From Roseiarcus fermentans (lineage in GTDB: Bacteria > Pseudomonadota > Alphaproteobacteria > Rhizobiales > Beijerinckiaceae): a DNA stretch of 64,000 nt. Below are positions 46,201 through 54,865 of this stretch, piece by piece. The first letter of the stretch is position 1. Every line of letters starts with the position of its first letter. The notes under the pieces were generated by a model. That model searched no databases. It was given only the letters and a program-made list of their open reading frames with translations, and was not told the DNA's origin. The DNA is taken from contig NZ_QNRK01000002.1 of NCBI RefSeq assembly GCF_003315135.1, forward strand, positions 145,344-209,343. Direction: 5' to 3'. A program made the position numbers and the translations under genes.

Positions 46201-46499
46201 GCTTCAAGGGCCGCGCCGGCGTCTGGCGCCCGGCCTGCGTTCGGCGCTCTCGGCCGGGCGCGGCGAGGGCGCGGACCAACCTGGGCCTGCCGGGGGCGCC
46301 GCCAGCGTCCCGGCCGGCTTTCGGCGGGTTCGATCCGGCCGGTGCGGGCGACATCGGCGGCGGACGCCCCTGGTCCGTCGCCAGGCGCGCGAGCCGATTC
46401 GCAACGCCTCGCCCTCGGTCGCGGTCTCCGCTTCGCCCGAAGACCTCTCCTCAGCGGACCACGACGCCTGCGGGTCCGCTATGGTCGCGCGCGGGCTGG
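46201..46499. other. 299-bp gene-free stretch
   Basis: Very GC-rich sequence between two genes on the same strand. I see no convincing coding frame, promoter or hairpin in it. Confidence 0.45.
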
Positions 46500-47381
46500 A
46501 TGACGCGGCTTTCCGCATGTAGGCTCACGGTTTCCGCGCTCCCCGCGAACGAGGCGCCCGTGCGCACCGACATCGACCGCAACACCGTGCTGTGCATGTC
46601 GCTGTCGGGGCGGCCCGGCGACACCGGCACGCGCTTCCACAATTTTCTCTACCGCGAACTCGGCCTCAACGCCGTCTACAAGGCCTTCTCGACCCGGGAC
46701 CTCGCCGCCGCCATCGGCGGCGTCCGGGCGCTCGGGATTCGCGGCTGCGGGATTTCCATGCCGTTCAAGGAAGCCGTGATCCCGCTGGTCGACGAATTGA
46801 CCCCGTCAGCCGCCGCGACCCGGTCGGTCAACACCATCGTCAACGACGACGGCGTCTTGCGCGCCCACAATACCGACTATCGGGCCGTGCGCCTCCTGCT
46901 CGACTTGCGCCTGGTTCCTCGCGACGCGCCCTATGCGCTGCTCGGAAGCGGCGGCATGGCCAAGACGGTTGCGACCGCGCTGCGCGACGCGGGCTTCCGC
47001 GACGGGACGATCGTGGCGCGCAACGAAGCCGCCGGCAGGGCTGTGGCCGCGACCGCCGGCGCCGACTGGCGCGCGAGCCTCGGCGGTCTCCGGCCGCGCC
47101 TCGTCGTCAACGTCACGCCGATCGGCATGGCGGGCGGCCAGGAGGCCGACGCCCTCGCCTTCCCGCGCGATGTCGTCGAGGCGGCGTCGACGGTGTTCGA
47201 CGTCGTCGCGCGGCCGGTCGAGACGCCGCTCGTCCGCCTCGCGCGGTCGCTCGGCAAAGCGGTGATCGACGGCGGCGAGGTCATGACGCTGCAGGCGGTC
47301 GAGCAATTCGTGTTGTACACCGGGATTCGTCCGGGAGACGACCTGATCGCGCGGGCGCAGGCTTTCGCCCGCGCCGGCTAG
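46500..47381 (+). CDS. Shikimate dehydrogenase-like (AroE-family) protein
   Basis: 293 residues. The substrate domain has SLSGRPGDTGTRFHN in place of the usual SKSP stretch, the catalytic Lys90 in GISMPFKEAV and the catalytic Asp126 in AHNTDYRAV. The nucleotide domain has LLGSGGMAKTVATAL, and VNVTPIGM and DGGEVMTLQAVEQF are conserved. The reaction chemistry is thus intact, but the altered SKSP motif suggests a paralogue acting on quinate or another ring substrate rather than the biosynthetic AroE. About 28 N-terminal residues precede the conserved region, so a later start is possible. Its stop codon falls within repeat copy A. Confidence 0.85.
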   Translation: MTRLSACRLTVSALPANEAPVRTDIDRNTVLCMSLSGRPGDTGTRFHNFLYRELGLNAVYKAFSTRDLAAAIGGVRALGIRGCGISMPFKEAVIPLVDELTPSAAATRSVNTIVNDDGVLRAHNTDYRAVRLLLDLRLVPRDAPYALLGSGGMAKTVATALRDAGFRDGTIVARNEAAGRAVAATAGADWRASLGGLRPRLVVNVTPIGMAGGQEADALAFPRDVVEAASTVFDVVARPVETPLVRLARSLGKAVIDGGEVMTLQAVEQFVLYTGIRPGDDLIARAQAFARAG

Positions 47382-47473
47382 CCCCGATTATGCGCCTCGG
47401 GTTGGCGGGAGTAGCTCAAGCGGCTGATTTTGCGTAGACTCTGGTTATCGAAGCCGATTCGTCGCGTTGTCAG
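47377..47473 (+). repeat. IS1380-like left-end repeat, copy A
   Basis: A 97-bp block, nearly 90% identical by eye to copy B at 47961-48057. Shared core stretches are gcggctgattttgcgt and ctggttatcgaagccgattc. It begins inside the AroE-like stop region and ends over the stop codon of the GyrI-like gene. No transposase follows this copy. Confidence 0.8.
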
Positions 47474-47958
47474 TCCGCGAGCTTGAAGTTCAGCTGAACA
47501 CGCCATCGCGTTTTGCGTTTCTCCTGCCGTTCGTCGCTCAGATACGCTTCGTAGCGGCAGGTGAAGGCGTCGCCGGCGGCCGTCGCTTGCTGGTCGAAGG
47601 CAATGCCCGAGCTTCTTGCCCAATCGATGAGATGGGCGTTGGCGCGATAGGCATGATCGACATAGGTCAGCGTCGCATAGCGTCCGGCCGGCAACTCGCC
47701 GCGACGGAGCCGGCTGTCGCGTGGATCGCCGTCGGCGATCGCGCCGACTTCGAGATCCATGTCGCCCGTCATGTCGACGACGTGAAGGCGCATGAACAAC
47801 GGTCCAGAGTCGACCTGATGATGGTCAAGCCAGGATCGGATTTCCCGCATCAGTCCGTCTCGAACCGCCAGCATGCCGCGAAACGGAGTGACGACCCGGA
47901 TTCCAACGGTTACGGCGCGCAGCCGATGCACGATATGCGGCGGTTCGATCAACTCCAT
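47470..47958 (-). CDS. GyrI-like small-molecule-binding domain protein
   Basis: 162 residues. The layout matches GyrI/AraC-effector-domain proteins: MELIEPPHIVHRLRAVTVGIR with the early paired strand, a central helix (GLMREIRSWLDHH), DLEVGAIADG, GRYATLTYVDHAY and a C-terminal VQLNFKL strand. Such proteins bind hydrophobic or toxic small molecules, or inhibit gyrase. The gene is bracketed precisely by the two 97-bp repeats: its start is three bases from copy B and its stop lies in copy A. It may therefore have been moved or trapped by the IS1380-like element. Confidence 0.8.
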   Translation of the reverse strand: MELIEPPHIVHRLRAVTVGIRVVTPFRGMLAVRDGLMREIRSWLDHHQVDSGPLFMRLHVVDMTGDMDLEVGAIADGDPRDSRLRRGELPAGRYATLTYVDHAYRANAHLIDWARSSGIAFDQQATAAGDAFTCRYEAYLSDERQEKRKTRWRVQLNFKLAD

Positions 47959-47960
47959 GG

Positions 47961-48057
47961 GCTAGCCCTGATTATACGCCCTCGGGTTGCGGGAGTAGCT
48001 TAAGCGGCTGATTTTGCGTGGAATCTGGTTATCGAAGCCGATTCATCGCGTTTTCAG
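47961..48057 (+). repeat. IS1380-like left-end repeat, copy B
   Basis: Second copy of the 97-bp block, followed 16 bases later by the start of a transposase remnant. That position identifies the block as the leader end of an IS1380-type element. Confidence 0.8.
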
Positions 48058-48073
48058 ACGCGTTGCCCCCGCC

Positions 48074-48355
48074 ATGAGCGATCCTATGCTGCCGCTGCCC
48101 GGATTGTCATCGGCTTCCGGCAAATCGGTCGTGGTCAAAGTTGACGGCGGCTTCCTGTCGTCGGACGGCGGCGTTTTGGCGTTGCGTGCGATCGAAACGC
48201 GGCTTCGGGTCGCGGATAGGCTGGCCGCGCGCCCATGCATAATGCCGGCTAGGTCGGCGCGTTCGGCGCTCATGATCGCCGGCGTCGCCTCGGCGCCGAT
48301 TCGGGGGCCGGGGATGCGGCGCGGTCTGCATCTCTGCTTTGCCCCGGAGGCATGA
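48074..48355 (+). pseudogene. IS1380-family transposase, N-terminal remnant
   Basis: The ATG at 48074 opens a 93-residue frame. The stretch VVVKVDGGFLSSDGGVLALR followed by RLRVADRLAAR matches the conserved N-terminus of IS1380 transposases. After about 55 residues similarity fades and the frame soon stops, whereas an intact enzyme has over 400 residues. The sequence up to about 48.5 kb is probably further element debris. No matching right end is recognised before the heptose epimerase gene. Confidence 0.75.
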
Positions 48356-48585
48356 CCGCCGACTTCGATGGCGCCGCTCCCCGGGGGTTTCAAGCGCGCA
48401 ACCGGCAACACCCCGACAAAAAAGCGGGAACATTCCGGCACGGAAGCAGAGGAAGCTTGCGTCGGCGTGGAAGTTCGAATTTATGCTCACACGCGTAAAA
48501 GCGCGCGCGCTGGTTGGTGCACCGCGCGACAGGGGTTGCCGACATCCCGCTCGAAAGGGGCGTCACGGCATGTGAGGATGACCTG

Positions 48586-49575
48586 ATGTATATTATCACC
48601 GGCGGCGCCGGATTCATTGGCTCCAACATCGCTGCCGCGCTTGAAGCGGCCAACGTCGACGTCGTCATCTGCGACCGTTTCGGTTCCGGATCAGCCAAGT
48701 GGCGCAACATCGCGAAGCGCCAATTGTACGATATCATAACGCCGAACGCGCTGGCGGAGTTTCTCGCCCATCCTTCCCGACCGGTGGAGGGCGTGGTGCA
48801 CATGGGCGGGGTCTCGACCACCACCGAGACCGACGTCGATGCGGTCATCAAGAGCAACCTCCGGCTTTCGATCGACCTCTGGAGGCATTGCGCGGAGAAG
48901 GACATTCCGTTCGTCTACGCTTCGTCCGCCGCCACTTACGGGGATGGCCGATGCGGCTTCGAGGATCGGTCCGACGCGGACTATCTGTCGCGGCTGAGGC
49001 CGATGAGCCCGTACGCCTGGAGCAAGCACCTGTTCGACCGCTGGGTGTCGCGGGCGGTCGAGACCGGCGCCGCCGCTCCGCAACGCTGGGCCGGCCTCAA
49101 GTTCTTCAATGTCTACGGGCCCAACGAGTACCACAAGGGCGGCCAGCGCTCGGTCGCGGTCCAGTTGCACGCCCAGATCCGCCAGTCCGGCCGCGCCCGG
49201 CTGTTTCGCTCGGAAAGCCCCGACTATGCCGACGGCGGCCAGTTGCGCGACTTCGTGTGGATCGGCGACTGCGTCGACGCAACCATGTGGGCGCTGCTCG
49301 ATCCGTCCAGGCCGTCCGGCCTCTACAACATCGGCTCGGGCGCGGCGCGCTCGTTCCTCGATGTCGCGACCATCCTGTTCGAGGCGATGGGGGTGGAGCC
49401 GCACGTCGAATACATCGATCTGCCGCCGAACCTGCAGGACAAGTATCAGTATTACACCTGCGCAACGATGGATAAACTGCGCGGCGCCGGCTTCGACAAA
49501 CCGTCGACCGTCCTCGAAGAGGGCCTGGGCAAATACGTACGCGACTATCTCGAAACGGACGACCCGTTTCGCTGA
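48586..49575 (+). CDS. hldD: ADP-L-glycero-D-manno-heptose 6-epimerase
   Basis: 329 residues from the ATG at 48586 (tgaggatgacctg upstream). This extended SDR has the NADP motif ITGGAGFIGSNIAAAL, YASSAATYGDG, the Tyr/Lys pair in SPYAWSKHLFDRW and family-typical KFFNVYGPNEYHKGGQRSV, shown here as FFNVYGPNEYHKG. The enzyme makes the heptose donor for the lipopolysaccharide inner core. It lies directly after the IS debris with no other LPS genes nearby, so it appears separated from its usual partners. Confidence 0.94.
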   Translation: MYIITGGAGFIGSNIAAALEAANVDVVICDRFGSGSAKWRNIAKRQLYDIITPNALAEFLAHPSRPVEGVVHMGGVSTTTETDVDAVIKSNLRLSIDLWRHCAEKDIPFVYASSAATYGDGRCGFEDRSDADYLSRLRPMSPYAWSKHLFDRWVSRAVETGAAAPQRWAGLKFFNVYGPNEYHKGGQRSVAVQLHAQIRQSGRARLFRSESPDYADGGQLRDFVWIGDCVDATMWALLDPSRPSGLYNIGSGAARSFLDVATILFEAMGVEPHVEYIDLPPNLQDKYQYYTCATMDKLRGAGFDKPSTVLEEGLGKYVRDYLETDDPFR

Positions 49576-49701
49576 ATTCAGAGCGGCGGCGTCCCTCCGC
49601 GGCGCTTGCAAGCCCCTTACGTTCGGCGGCGCGATTCCCGATCGAACGCTTATGCGCGAGCGTTCAAGGTGGACCCGACGACCACCCTGGAGTTCGCTCG
49701 C

Positions 49702-49881
49702 ATGCGCGCCGCCCGGCAAATCGACTTTCGGATCTCAACGTCCCGCCGCGCCGAATTTGCCGCCGAGAACGAGCACGCCCCGCCAGCGCCGACAGAATTG
49801 TTGGCGCGCCTCGGCCTTTTGCTTGCGATTGCGCTCGGCTTCGGCCTTGTCGCTCAAATCATCGTCGGCGTTCCCGCCTGA
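49702..49881 (+). CDS. Small single-helix membrane protein (hypothetical)
   Basis: 59 residues from the ATG at 49702, with a ggag site nine bases upstream. The N-terminal 35 residues are basic and polar; residues 36-57 form one hydrophobic helix (LLARLGLLLAIALGFGLVAQ). I do not recognise the family. It could be a genuine small inner-membrane protein or a chance frame. Confidence 0.4.
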   Translation: MRAARQIDFRISTSRRAEFAAENEHAPPAPTELLARLGLLLAIALGFGLVAQIIVGVPA

Positions 49882-49984
49882 GACGGATTGCGACGATCTC
49901 GAAAGCTCGCCTCCTCCCGACGGCGATCGCCGCCGCACGCCCGAGAGGCGGCGGCAGGCCGTTTTCCGCACAGTGGACCTGCTT

Positions 49985-50239
49985 ATGATCCGGCAACAAA
50001 ATGTCCAACCGGCGACCACCCCCGCCGCGTGTTTGTTCATCGGACAAGACAGCTACGGGCATTGGGTTGTCCGCGACGCACTGAATATGTGTGGCGGGCT
50101 GTTCGTCACCCAGACCGAGGCGATCCGCTTCGCCATGGTCGAATGCCAGCGTCGGCCGCAATCGGTAATCATGGCGCCATACCGCCTCGAGCTCGACGAC
50201 GCCGCGCCCGGCCTCTCTCCGGAAACGAAGTGCGCGTAA
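49985..50239 (+). CDS. Small conserved hypothetical protein of rhizobial type
   Basis: 84 residues from the ATG at 49985. The central pattern FIGQDSYGHWVVRDALNMCGGLF followed by FAMVECQ (the first stretch quoted in part as GQDSYGHWVVRD) resembles a short family common in Hyphomicrobiales, in which a DUF2188-like beta-hairpin precedes a helix. No function is known. It stands alone before the convergent aldolase gene. Confidence 0.6.
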   Translation: MIRQQNVQPATTPAACLFIGQDSYGHWVVRDALNMCGGLFVTQTEAIRFAMVECQRRPQSVIMAPYRLELDDAAPGLSPETKCA

Positions 50240-50268
50240 GCGCCCGGCCAAGTCGCCCGCGGGCCCCT

Positions 50269-50928
50269 TCACCTCGGCGCGGAATAGAGGCCGTAATCGG
50301 CGATCCGCGCGGCCACGTTGGCGACCTCCTCGGAGGTGAGCAGCGGCGGCTCGCGCCCGAGCTGCAAGCAATTCAGGTACTGGCGCGCGAGGGTCTCGAC
50401 CTCGACGGCGAGCCACATCGCGCTCTTGAGGCTGCCGCCGACAGCGATCATGCCGTGATGGGCGAGCAGACACGCGCTCCGGTCCTGCAGCGCCGCGAGC
50501 GCGTTGTCGGACAACGCCTGCGTGCCGAAGGTGGCGTAAGGCGCGCAGCGGATGGTGTCGCCGCCGGCGGCGCAGATCATGTAGTGCAGCGGCGGAATGC
50601 TGCGCTCGAGGATCGCGAGCGTGGTGCTGTAGATCGGATGGGCGTGGACAATCGCGTTCACCTCGGGGCGCGCGCGCAGAATGTCGAGATGGAATCGCCA
50701 TTCGGTCGACGGCCGCCCATTGCCGACCACCGTGGCGTCGAAGCCCATGCGGACGAGGTCCTCCGGCTGCATCTCGTCGTAGGGCATGCTGGTCGGCGTG
50801 ACGAGAAACCCGTCGCCGTCCCGGACGCTGATGTTTCCCGACGTGCCCTGATTGATCCCGAGCGTGTTCATCGAGCGGCAGGCGTCGATGACGGCCTGAC
50901 GTTTGTCTCTCTCGGCGGCGGACAGCAT
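50269..50928 (-). CDS. Class II aldolase/adducin-family protein (FucA-like)
   Basis: 219 residues, the length of L-fuculose-phosphate aldolase. Landmarks are NQGTSGNISVRDGDGFLVTP, PSTEWRFH with the catalytic Glu, the zinc-binding VHAHP, and the third zinc His in LLAHHGMIAVG. It would cleave a sugar phosphate such as fuculose or ribulose phosphate to DHAP and an aldehyde, or act as an epimerase. No fucose genes are adjacent; the nearest sugar cluster ends 5 kb upstream. Class assignment is firm, substrate unknown. Confidence 0.9.
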   Translation of the reverse strand: MLSAAERDKRQAVIDACRSMNTLGINQGTSGNISVRDGDGFLVTPTSMPYDEMQPEDLVRMGFDATVVGNGRPSTEWRFHLDILRARPEVNAIVHAHPIYSTTLAILERSIPPLHYMICAAGGDTIRCAPYATFGTQALSDNALAALQDRSACLLAHHGMIAVGGSLKSAMWLAVEVETLARQYLNCLQLGREPPLLTSEEVANVAARIADYGLYSAPR

Positions 50929-51162
50929 GAGGTTCCCTTCTCTTCCTGCGGCCGGCCCGCGCTCCCGGGACTCGCGGCCGCCTCCCCTTAAGGCGTCGGG
51001 CGCCGCCTCGACAAGCGCGCTCGACCCGCGGGCGCGAAAACGCTCGCCGTTCCATCCGATTGACCGGTGAAAGTCCGTTTGCTAGGGACGCTGTGGATAG
51101 AGGCTGCCCGTGACGATTCGCCGCTCATAGATCAGCCCGACCCGATGAAAGTGGGGGCGCCG

Positions 51163-51633
51163 ATGGCATACGCATTTCGCACCGCAGCGCTGGCGCTCGG
51201 AGGTCTCGCCGCCGCGCTGATCGCCGGATGCGCGACCGAGCCGCCGCCCCCGCCGGTCGTCGCGGCCCCCGCTGTCAGCGCCGACCAGCTCGTCGGCAAG
51301 TGGGGCTTCGCCGCCTATCATCGCGACGCCGACCGCGCGCGCACGATCAAGGAAGCGCTCGCGCAGTGCAACAAGCCCTACGTCATCAGCAAGGGCCCCA
51401 CCGGCGGCGTGATGATGAACCTCGCCGATCAGGCCGAATTGACTGAGCTCGTGCTGAAGGCGGGCCCGGACGGCAAAACCTATCTCGGGCCGCCCGGCGA
51501 CGCCGGAACGGCCGATGACCGGATCATCAGCAACGTCGACGCCAATTCCTTCACCTCGACCTACGTCGACCCCGACAACACCGCACGCTACGGTACGTCG
51601 GTCTACGAGCGTTGCGGTCAGAAAAAGGCGTGA
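51163..51633 (+). CDS. Small outer-membrane-type lipoprotein
   Basis: 156 residues from the ATG at 51163. A hydrophobic signal segment is followed by the lipobox LIAGC, and then a Pro-rich linker (TEPPPPPVV). The mature part (VGKWGFAAYHRDADRARTI, TSVYERCG) has two further cysteines and no family I recognise. It is probably cotranscribed with the L,D-transpeptidase gene 35 bases downstream, consistent with a cell-envelope role. Confidence 0.8.
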   Translation: MAYAFRTAALALGGLAAALIAGCATEPPPPPVVAAPAVSADQLVGKWGFAAYHRDADRARTIKEALAQCNKPYVISKGPTGGVMMNLADQAELTELVLKAGPDGKTYLGPPGDAGTADDRIISNVDANSFTSTYVDPDNTARYGTSVYERCGQKKA

Positions 51634-51668
51634 TGCGCCTTTCCCGTCACCTCCAGCACGGAGCGGAT

Positions 51669-52283
51669 ATGAACGTTCGAATGGCTTTCCTGACGCGAGC
51701 GGCGGCGGTGGCGATCGCCGCGGCGGCGGCGTTCCTGCCCGGCGCGGTCGCGATGGCGGAGCAGGTCGACATGAACGTGGGCGAACAGCCCGGCCATGTT
51801 CCGACGCCCGAAGAGAATCAGCTCAGCGGCGCTTTCGAGCGGCAGGAGGTGTTCTTCCGCACCACCGAGGCGCCGGGAACCATCATCATCGACTCCAAGA
51901 ACCGCTTCCTCTACCTGGTCCAGCCCGACAATCGCGCCTTGCGCTACGGCATCGGCGTCGGGCGCGACGGCTTCCAGTGGCAGGGCGTGGAAAAGATCTC
52001 GCGCAAGCAGGAATGGCCGGACTGGCGGCCGCCGCCGGAGATGATCGAGCGCCAGCCGTATCTGCCCCGCTTCATGGCGGGCGGCCCGGGCAACCCGCTC
52101 GGCCCCAGGGCGATGTACCTCGGCAAGACGGTGTACCGCATCCACGGGACGAACCAGCCCCAGACGATCGGCCACGCGGTCTCGTCCGGCTGTTTCCGGC
52201 TCGTCGACGACGACATCGTCGACCTCTACGATCGGGTGCCGGTCGGCACCAAGGTCGTCATCAAGCAGGCCGTCGCGCTCTGA
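51669..52283 (+). CDS. Exported L,D-transpeptidase (YkuD domain)
   Basis: 204 residues from the ATG at 51669. Residues 1-32 are a signal peptide (FLPGAVAMAE). The YkuD domain has the order IIIDSKNRFLYLV, GPRAMYLG, YRIHGTNQPQTIGHAVSSGC, whose last Cys is the nucleophile, followed by FRLVDDDIVDLYDRV. It forms 3-3 peptidoglycan crosslinks or attaches proteins to peptidoglycan in the periplasm. Similar proteins are numerous in Hyphomicrobiales. The partner lipoprotein is upstream. Confidence 0.93.
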   Translation: MNVRMAFLTRAAAVAIAAAAAFLPGAVAMAEQVDMNVGEQPGHVPTPEENQLSGAFERQEVFFRTTEAPGTIIIDSKNRFLYLVQPDNRALRYGIGVGRDGFQWQGVEKISRKQEWPDWRPPPEMIERQPYLPRFMAGGPGNPLGPRAMYLGKTVYRIHGTNQPQTIGHAVSSGCFRLVDDDIVDLYDRVPVGTKVVIKQAVAL

Positions 52284-52314
52284 CGGCGGCCCAACGACAA
52301 TTCGAGGCTGGCAC

Positions 52315-53331
52315 ATGCGCATGATCAAACCGCTTCTCGCCGCCGCGGCGGCCCTCGCGCTCGCCGTCGGCGCGGCCGACGCGCAGACCCTGAAGACCGT
52401 CCAGGATCGCGGCAAGCTCGTCTGCGGCGTGAGCCAGGGCATCGCCGGTTTCTCGATCAAGGACGACAAGGGCGAGTGGTCGGGTTTCGACGTCGACTTC
52501 TGCCGCGCCCTCGCCGCCGCGATCTTCAACGACCCGTCGAAGGTCGAGTTCGTGCCGCTGACGGCCGCCGAGCGCTTCGACGCGCTGAAAGACAAGAAGA
52601 TCGACGTGCTGTCGCGCAACTCGACCTGGACGCTCGGCCGCGAGGAGGATTCCAACGTCGTCTTCGCCGGCGTCACCTATTACGACGGACAGGCCTTCAT
52701 GACGCCGAAGGCGGCCAAAGCGACCTCGGCGCTCGAGCTGGACGGCGCCAAGGTGTGCGTCCAGAAGGGCACGACCTCGATTCCGAACGTGAAGGATTTC
52801 TTCGAGGCCAACCACGTCACCTACGAGATCGTCGAGGGCGACACGGTCGCCGACCTGGTCGGAAACTATCTGTCGGGCAAGTGCACCGTGCTGACGACCG
52901 ACGAGTCGCAGCTGTTCGCGCTGCGCTCGCAGTTTCCCAAGCCGGGCGAGCATGCGATCCTGCCGGACGTGATCTCCAAGGAGCCGCTCGGGCCGGTGGT
53001 GCGCCAGGACGACATGCAGTGGCTCAACCTCGTCAAGTGGATGAACTTCGCCTTGCTCAACGCCGAGGAGATGGGCGTCTCGTCGAAGACGATCGACGAA
53101 GCCCTGCAATCGCAGAAGCCGGCGGTGAAGCGTCTCGTCGGAACGGACGGCGACTTCGGCAAGGGGCTGGGGCTGTCGAACGCCTGGGCCGCCAACGCGG
53201 TGCGCTCGGTCGGCAATTACGGCGAGATTTTCGACCGCAACGTCGGCGCGCACACCCTACTCGGCATCCCGCGCGGCCTGAACGAATTGTGGGACAACGG
53301 CGGCATTCAGTACGCGCCGCCGATTCGCTGA
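52315..53331 (+). CDS. General L-amino-acid ABC transporter binding protein (AapJ/BztA-like)
   Basis: 338 residues. It has a signal peptide (AAAALALAVGAADAQ) and then a type-II amino-acid-binding fold of the AapJ/BztA subgroup: VQDRGKLVCGVSQGIAGFS, GFDVDFCRALAAAIF, LSRNSTWTLGRE, and QYAPPIR at the end. In rhizobia this protein works with AapQ, AapM and AapP. None of these follows here, because the next gene is small and convergent. It is therefore an orphan binding protein that would share a distant transporter. Confidence 0.92.
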   Translation: MRMIKPLLAAAAALALAVGAADAQTLKTVQDRGKLVCGVSQGIAGFSIKDDKGEWSGFDVDFCRALAAAIFNDPSKVEFVPLTAAERFDALKDKKIDVLSRNSTWTLGREEDSNVVFAGVTYYDGQAFMTPKAAKATSALELDGAKVCVQKGTTSIPNVKDFFEANHVTYEIVEGDTVADLVGNYLSGKCTVLTTDESQLFALRSQFPKPGEHAILPDVISKEPLGPVVRQDDMQWLNLVKWMNFALLNAEEMGVSSKTIDEALQSQKPAVKRLVGTDGDFGKGLGLSNAWAANAVRSVGNYGEIFDRNVGAHTLLGIPRGLNELWDNGGIQYAPPIR

Positions 53332-53346
53332 AGCCGACGAGCCGGC

Positions 53347-53607
53347 CTACTGGCAGACCCGGGTCTGGCCATGATAGGTGCAGACGATCTGCGGCTGAGA
53401 TAACGGGTCGGTCGGCGGCGGCGAAACCGGGGGCGGCGCGGGCTTCGGCTTTCTCGGCATGACGAGGTTCTGCGCCGGCGGCGGAACGGCGATCACGGGA
53501 AACCCGCCGGGGGCGAAGAATTGCGCCAGCGCCGGCGAGACCGCCGCGAACCCGAGCGCCAGCGCCAGGGCGGCGACGTGCGTGCGATGTCGATAGGGGG
53601 TCTGCAT
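53347..53607 (-). CDS. Small exported proline-rich hypothetical protein
   Basis: 86 residues from the ATG at 53607, with ggag six bases upstream. Residues 1-28 are a signal peptide (LALGFAAVSPALAQ). The mature peptide is rich in proline (KPKPAPPPVSPPPTDP) and ends with two cysteines (IVCTYHGQTRVCQ). I know no function. It is convergent with the amino-acid-binding protein gene. Confidence 0.6.
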   Translation of the reverse strand: MQTPYRHRTHVAALALALGFAAVSPALAQFFAPGGFPVIAVPPPAQNLVMPRKPKPAPPPVSPPPTDPLSQPQIVCTYHGQTRVCQ

Positions 53608-53919
53608 CGCCGCTCCGATCCACGCAGCCTCGTGTCGACACGGCCGCAAGCATCGTCCTTTATTATCCGGTCTATGCTCGGCTTGTCGATAGCCGCCGGC
53701 AAGGTTCGCGGACTCCGCGTCCGCAGGGCGGCGCCGGTCTCCGGCGCGGGCGAAGGATCTCGGGCGTCCATGTGTCTCGACGGCCACATCGCCGCTATGA
53801 TCGACCGCCGGATGGGTAAAACGCCGATCGCGAGTGGGAGCCGTCCTTGCTCCGGTGGCCTGGTAACGTTATCGATTCCGGGTGATCGGCGCGCGGTGGC
53901 GGCGCCACGGAGGGTGCGC
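53608..53919. other. 312-bp divergent intergenic region
   Basis: It lies between the minus-strand proline-rich gene and the plus-strand outer-membrane protein gene, so it should contain both promoters. An AT-rich patch 'cctttattatccgg' (around 53660) and 'gtaacgttatcg' (around 53866) are the only candidates I see. Confidence 0.45.
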
Positions 53920-54759
53920 ATGACACGCTTGCTCAACACGACGCTGATGGTCTGCGCACTGGCTGCGGCGGCGACCGCATCGGCGGCGGCGGACCTGCCG
54001 ACGCGGAAGGAGCCGCCGCCCCCCGTCCCGGTCGTTCAGGCCTCGCCCTGGCGCGTCGAATTGACCGGCTACGGTTGGGCGACCAGCCTCGCCGGCTCCG
54101 CCGGTTTCGGATCACAGCCGACCCTGCCCTACTACGCCTCGTTCGGCAAAGTGATCGAACACTTCCAGGGCGGCCTGATGGGCGCGGTCGTGGCGCGCAA
54201 CGGCACGTATATCGTCGGCCTCGACGGGATCTGGTCGAGGGTCGGCGGCGCGGGGACGGTCCAGGTGTCGCGCCTTCCCGGCGGCGCCCTCGGCACGGAC
54301 CTCACCCTCACGGAGGCGTTCGCGACCGCGTTCGGCGGCGTTCGCATCCCCGTCGGGCCGCCCAATCTCGAGCTCTATGCGACAGTCGGCGCCCGCTACA
54401 TGTTCAGTGGAACCAAGCTCACGCTGAGCACGCCGCTCAACTTCAACTTGAACACGACCGCCAACAAGAGCTGGGTCAATCCGGTGGCGGGCCTGGCGGG
54501 CCAATACCGTTTCGACGACCGCTGGTTCATGAACCTGCTCGCCGACATCGGCGGTTGGAGCGACAGCGCGACCGGACAGGCGCTCGCTTCCGTCGGCTAC
54601 AACTGGACCAAGACCTGGTCGACCACGCTCGGCTATCGCGTCATGTACAACTACGAGAAGCAGAACACCGGCTACGACCCGATCACGTTCGAGCCCAGGA
54701 GCTTCCGCTACCAGCAGTGGATGTACGGGCCGTTCGCCGGCGTGAAGTACAGTTTCTGA
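53920..54759 (+). CDS. Outer-membrane beta-barrel protein
   Basis: 279 residues from the ATG at 53920 behind ggaggg. A signal peptide (AAAATASAAADL) precedes a proline-rich patch (KEPPPPVPVV). The rest alternates in beta-strand fashion (VELTGYGWATSLAG, LELYATVGARYMF, WSTTLGYRVMYNY) and ends in Phe (FAGVKYSF), the usual assembly signal of outer-membrane barrels. Similar rhizobial proteins are described as outer-membrane or OmpA-like barrel proteins without known ligand. A strong hairpin follows at 54790. Confidence 0.85.
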   Translation: MTRLLNTTLMVCALAAAATASAAADLPTRKEPPPPVPVVQASPWRVELTGYGWATSLAGSAGFGSQPTLPYYASFGKVIEHFQGGLMGAVVARNGTYIVGLDGIWSRVGGAGTVQVSRLPGGALGTDLTLTEAFATAFGGVRIPVGPPNLELYATVGARYMFSGTKLTLSTPLNFNLNTTANKSWVNPVAGLAGQYRFDDRWFMNLLADIGGWSDSATGQALASVGYNWTKTWSTTLGYRVMYNYEKQNTGYDPITFEPRSFRYQQWMYGPFAGVKYSF

Positions 54760-54789
54760 GCGCCGGGGCGCGCAGGAGCCAAGACGGCG

Positions 54790-54825
54790 CCGGCCGGCGA
54801 GAGGGATCGCCTCTCCGCCGGCCGG
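54790..54825. terminator. Long hairpin between convergent genes
   Basis: CCGGCCGGCGAGAGG at 54790-54804 pairs with CCTCTCCGCCGGCCGG at 54810-54825, with one bulged base and a 5-base loop. It lies between the barrel-protein gene and the opposed small gene at 54866, as expected for a two-way terminator. Confidence 0.65.
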
Positions 54826-54865
54826 TCGACTTTGCCGGCGGCCGCAGCGGGCGGCCGGTCGGGCT

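Noticed and set aside
47395-47470. tRNA-like stretch 'gggagtagctcaagcggc'
   Set aside because: It resembles a D-arm only by chance: no acceptor pairing, anticodon stem or T-loop can be drawn, and the same sequence recurs in repeat copy B as part of the IS-like end.
53521-53919. Upstream extension of the outer-membrane barrel gene to 53521
   Set aside because: The added 133 residues have no signal peptide or domain. The ATG at 53920 has a strong site and begins a clear signal peptide.
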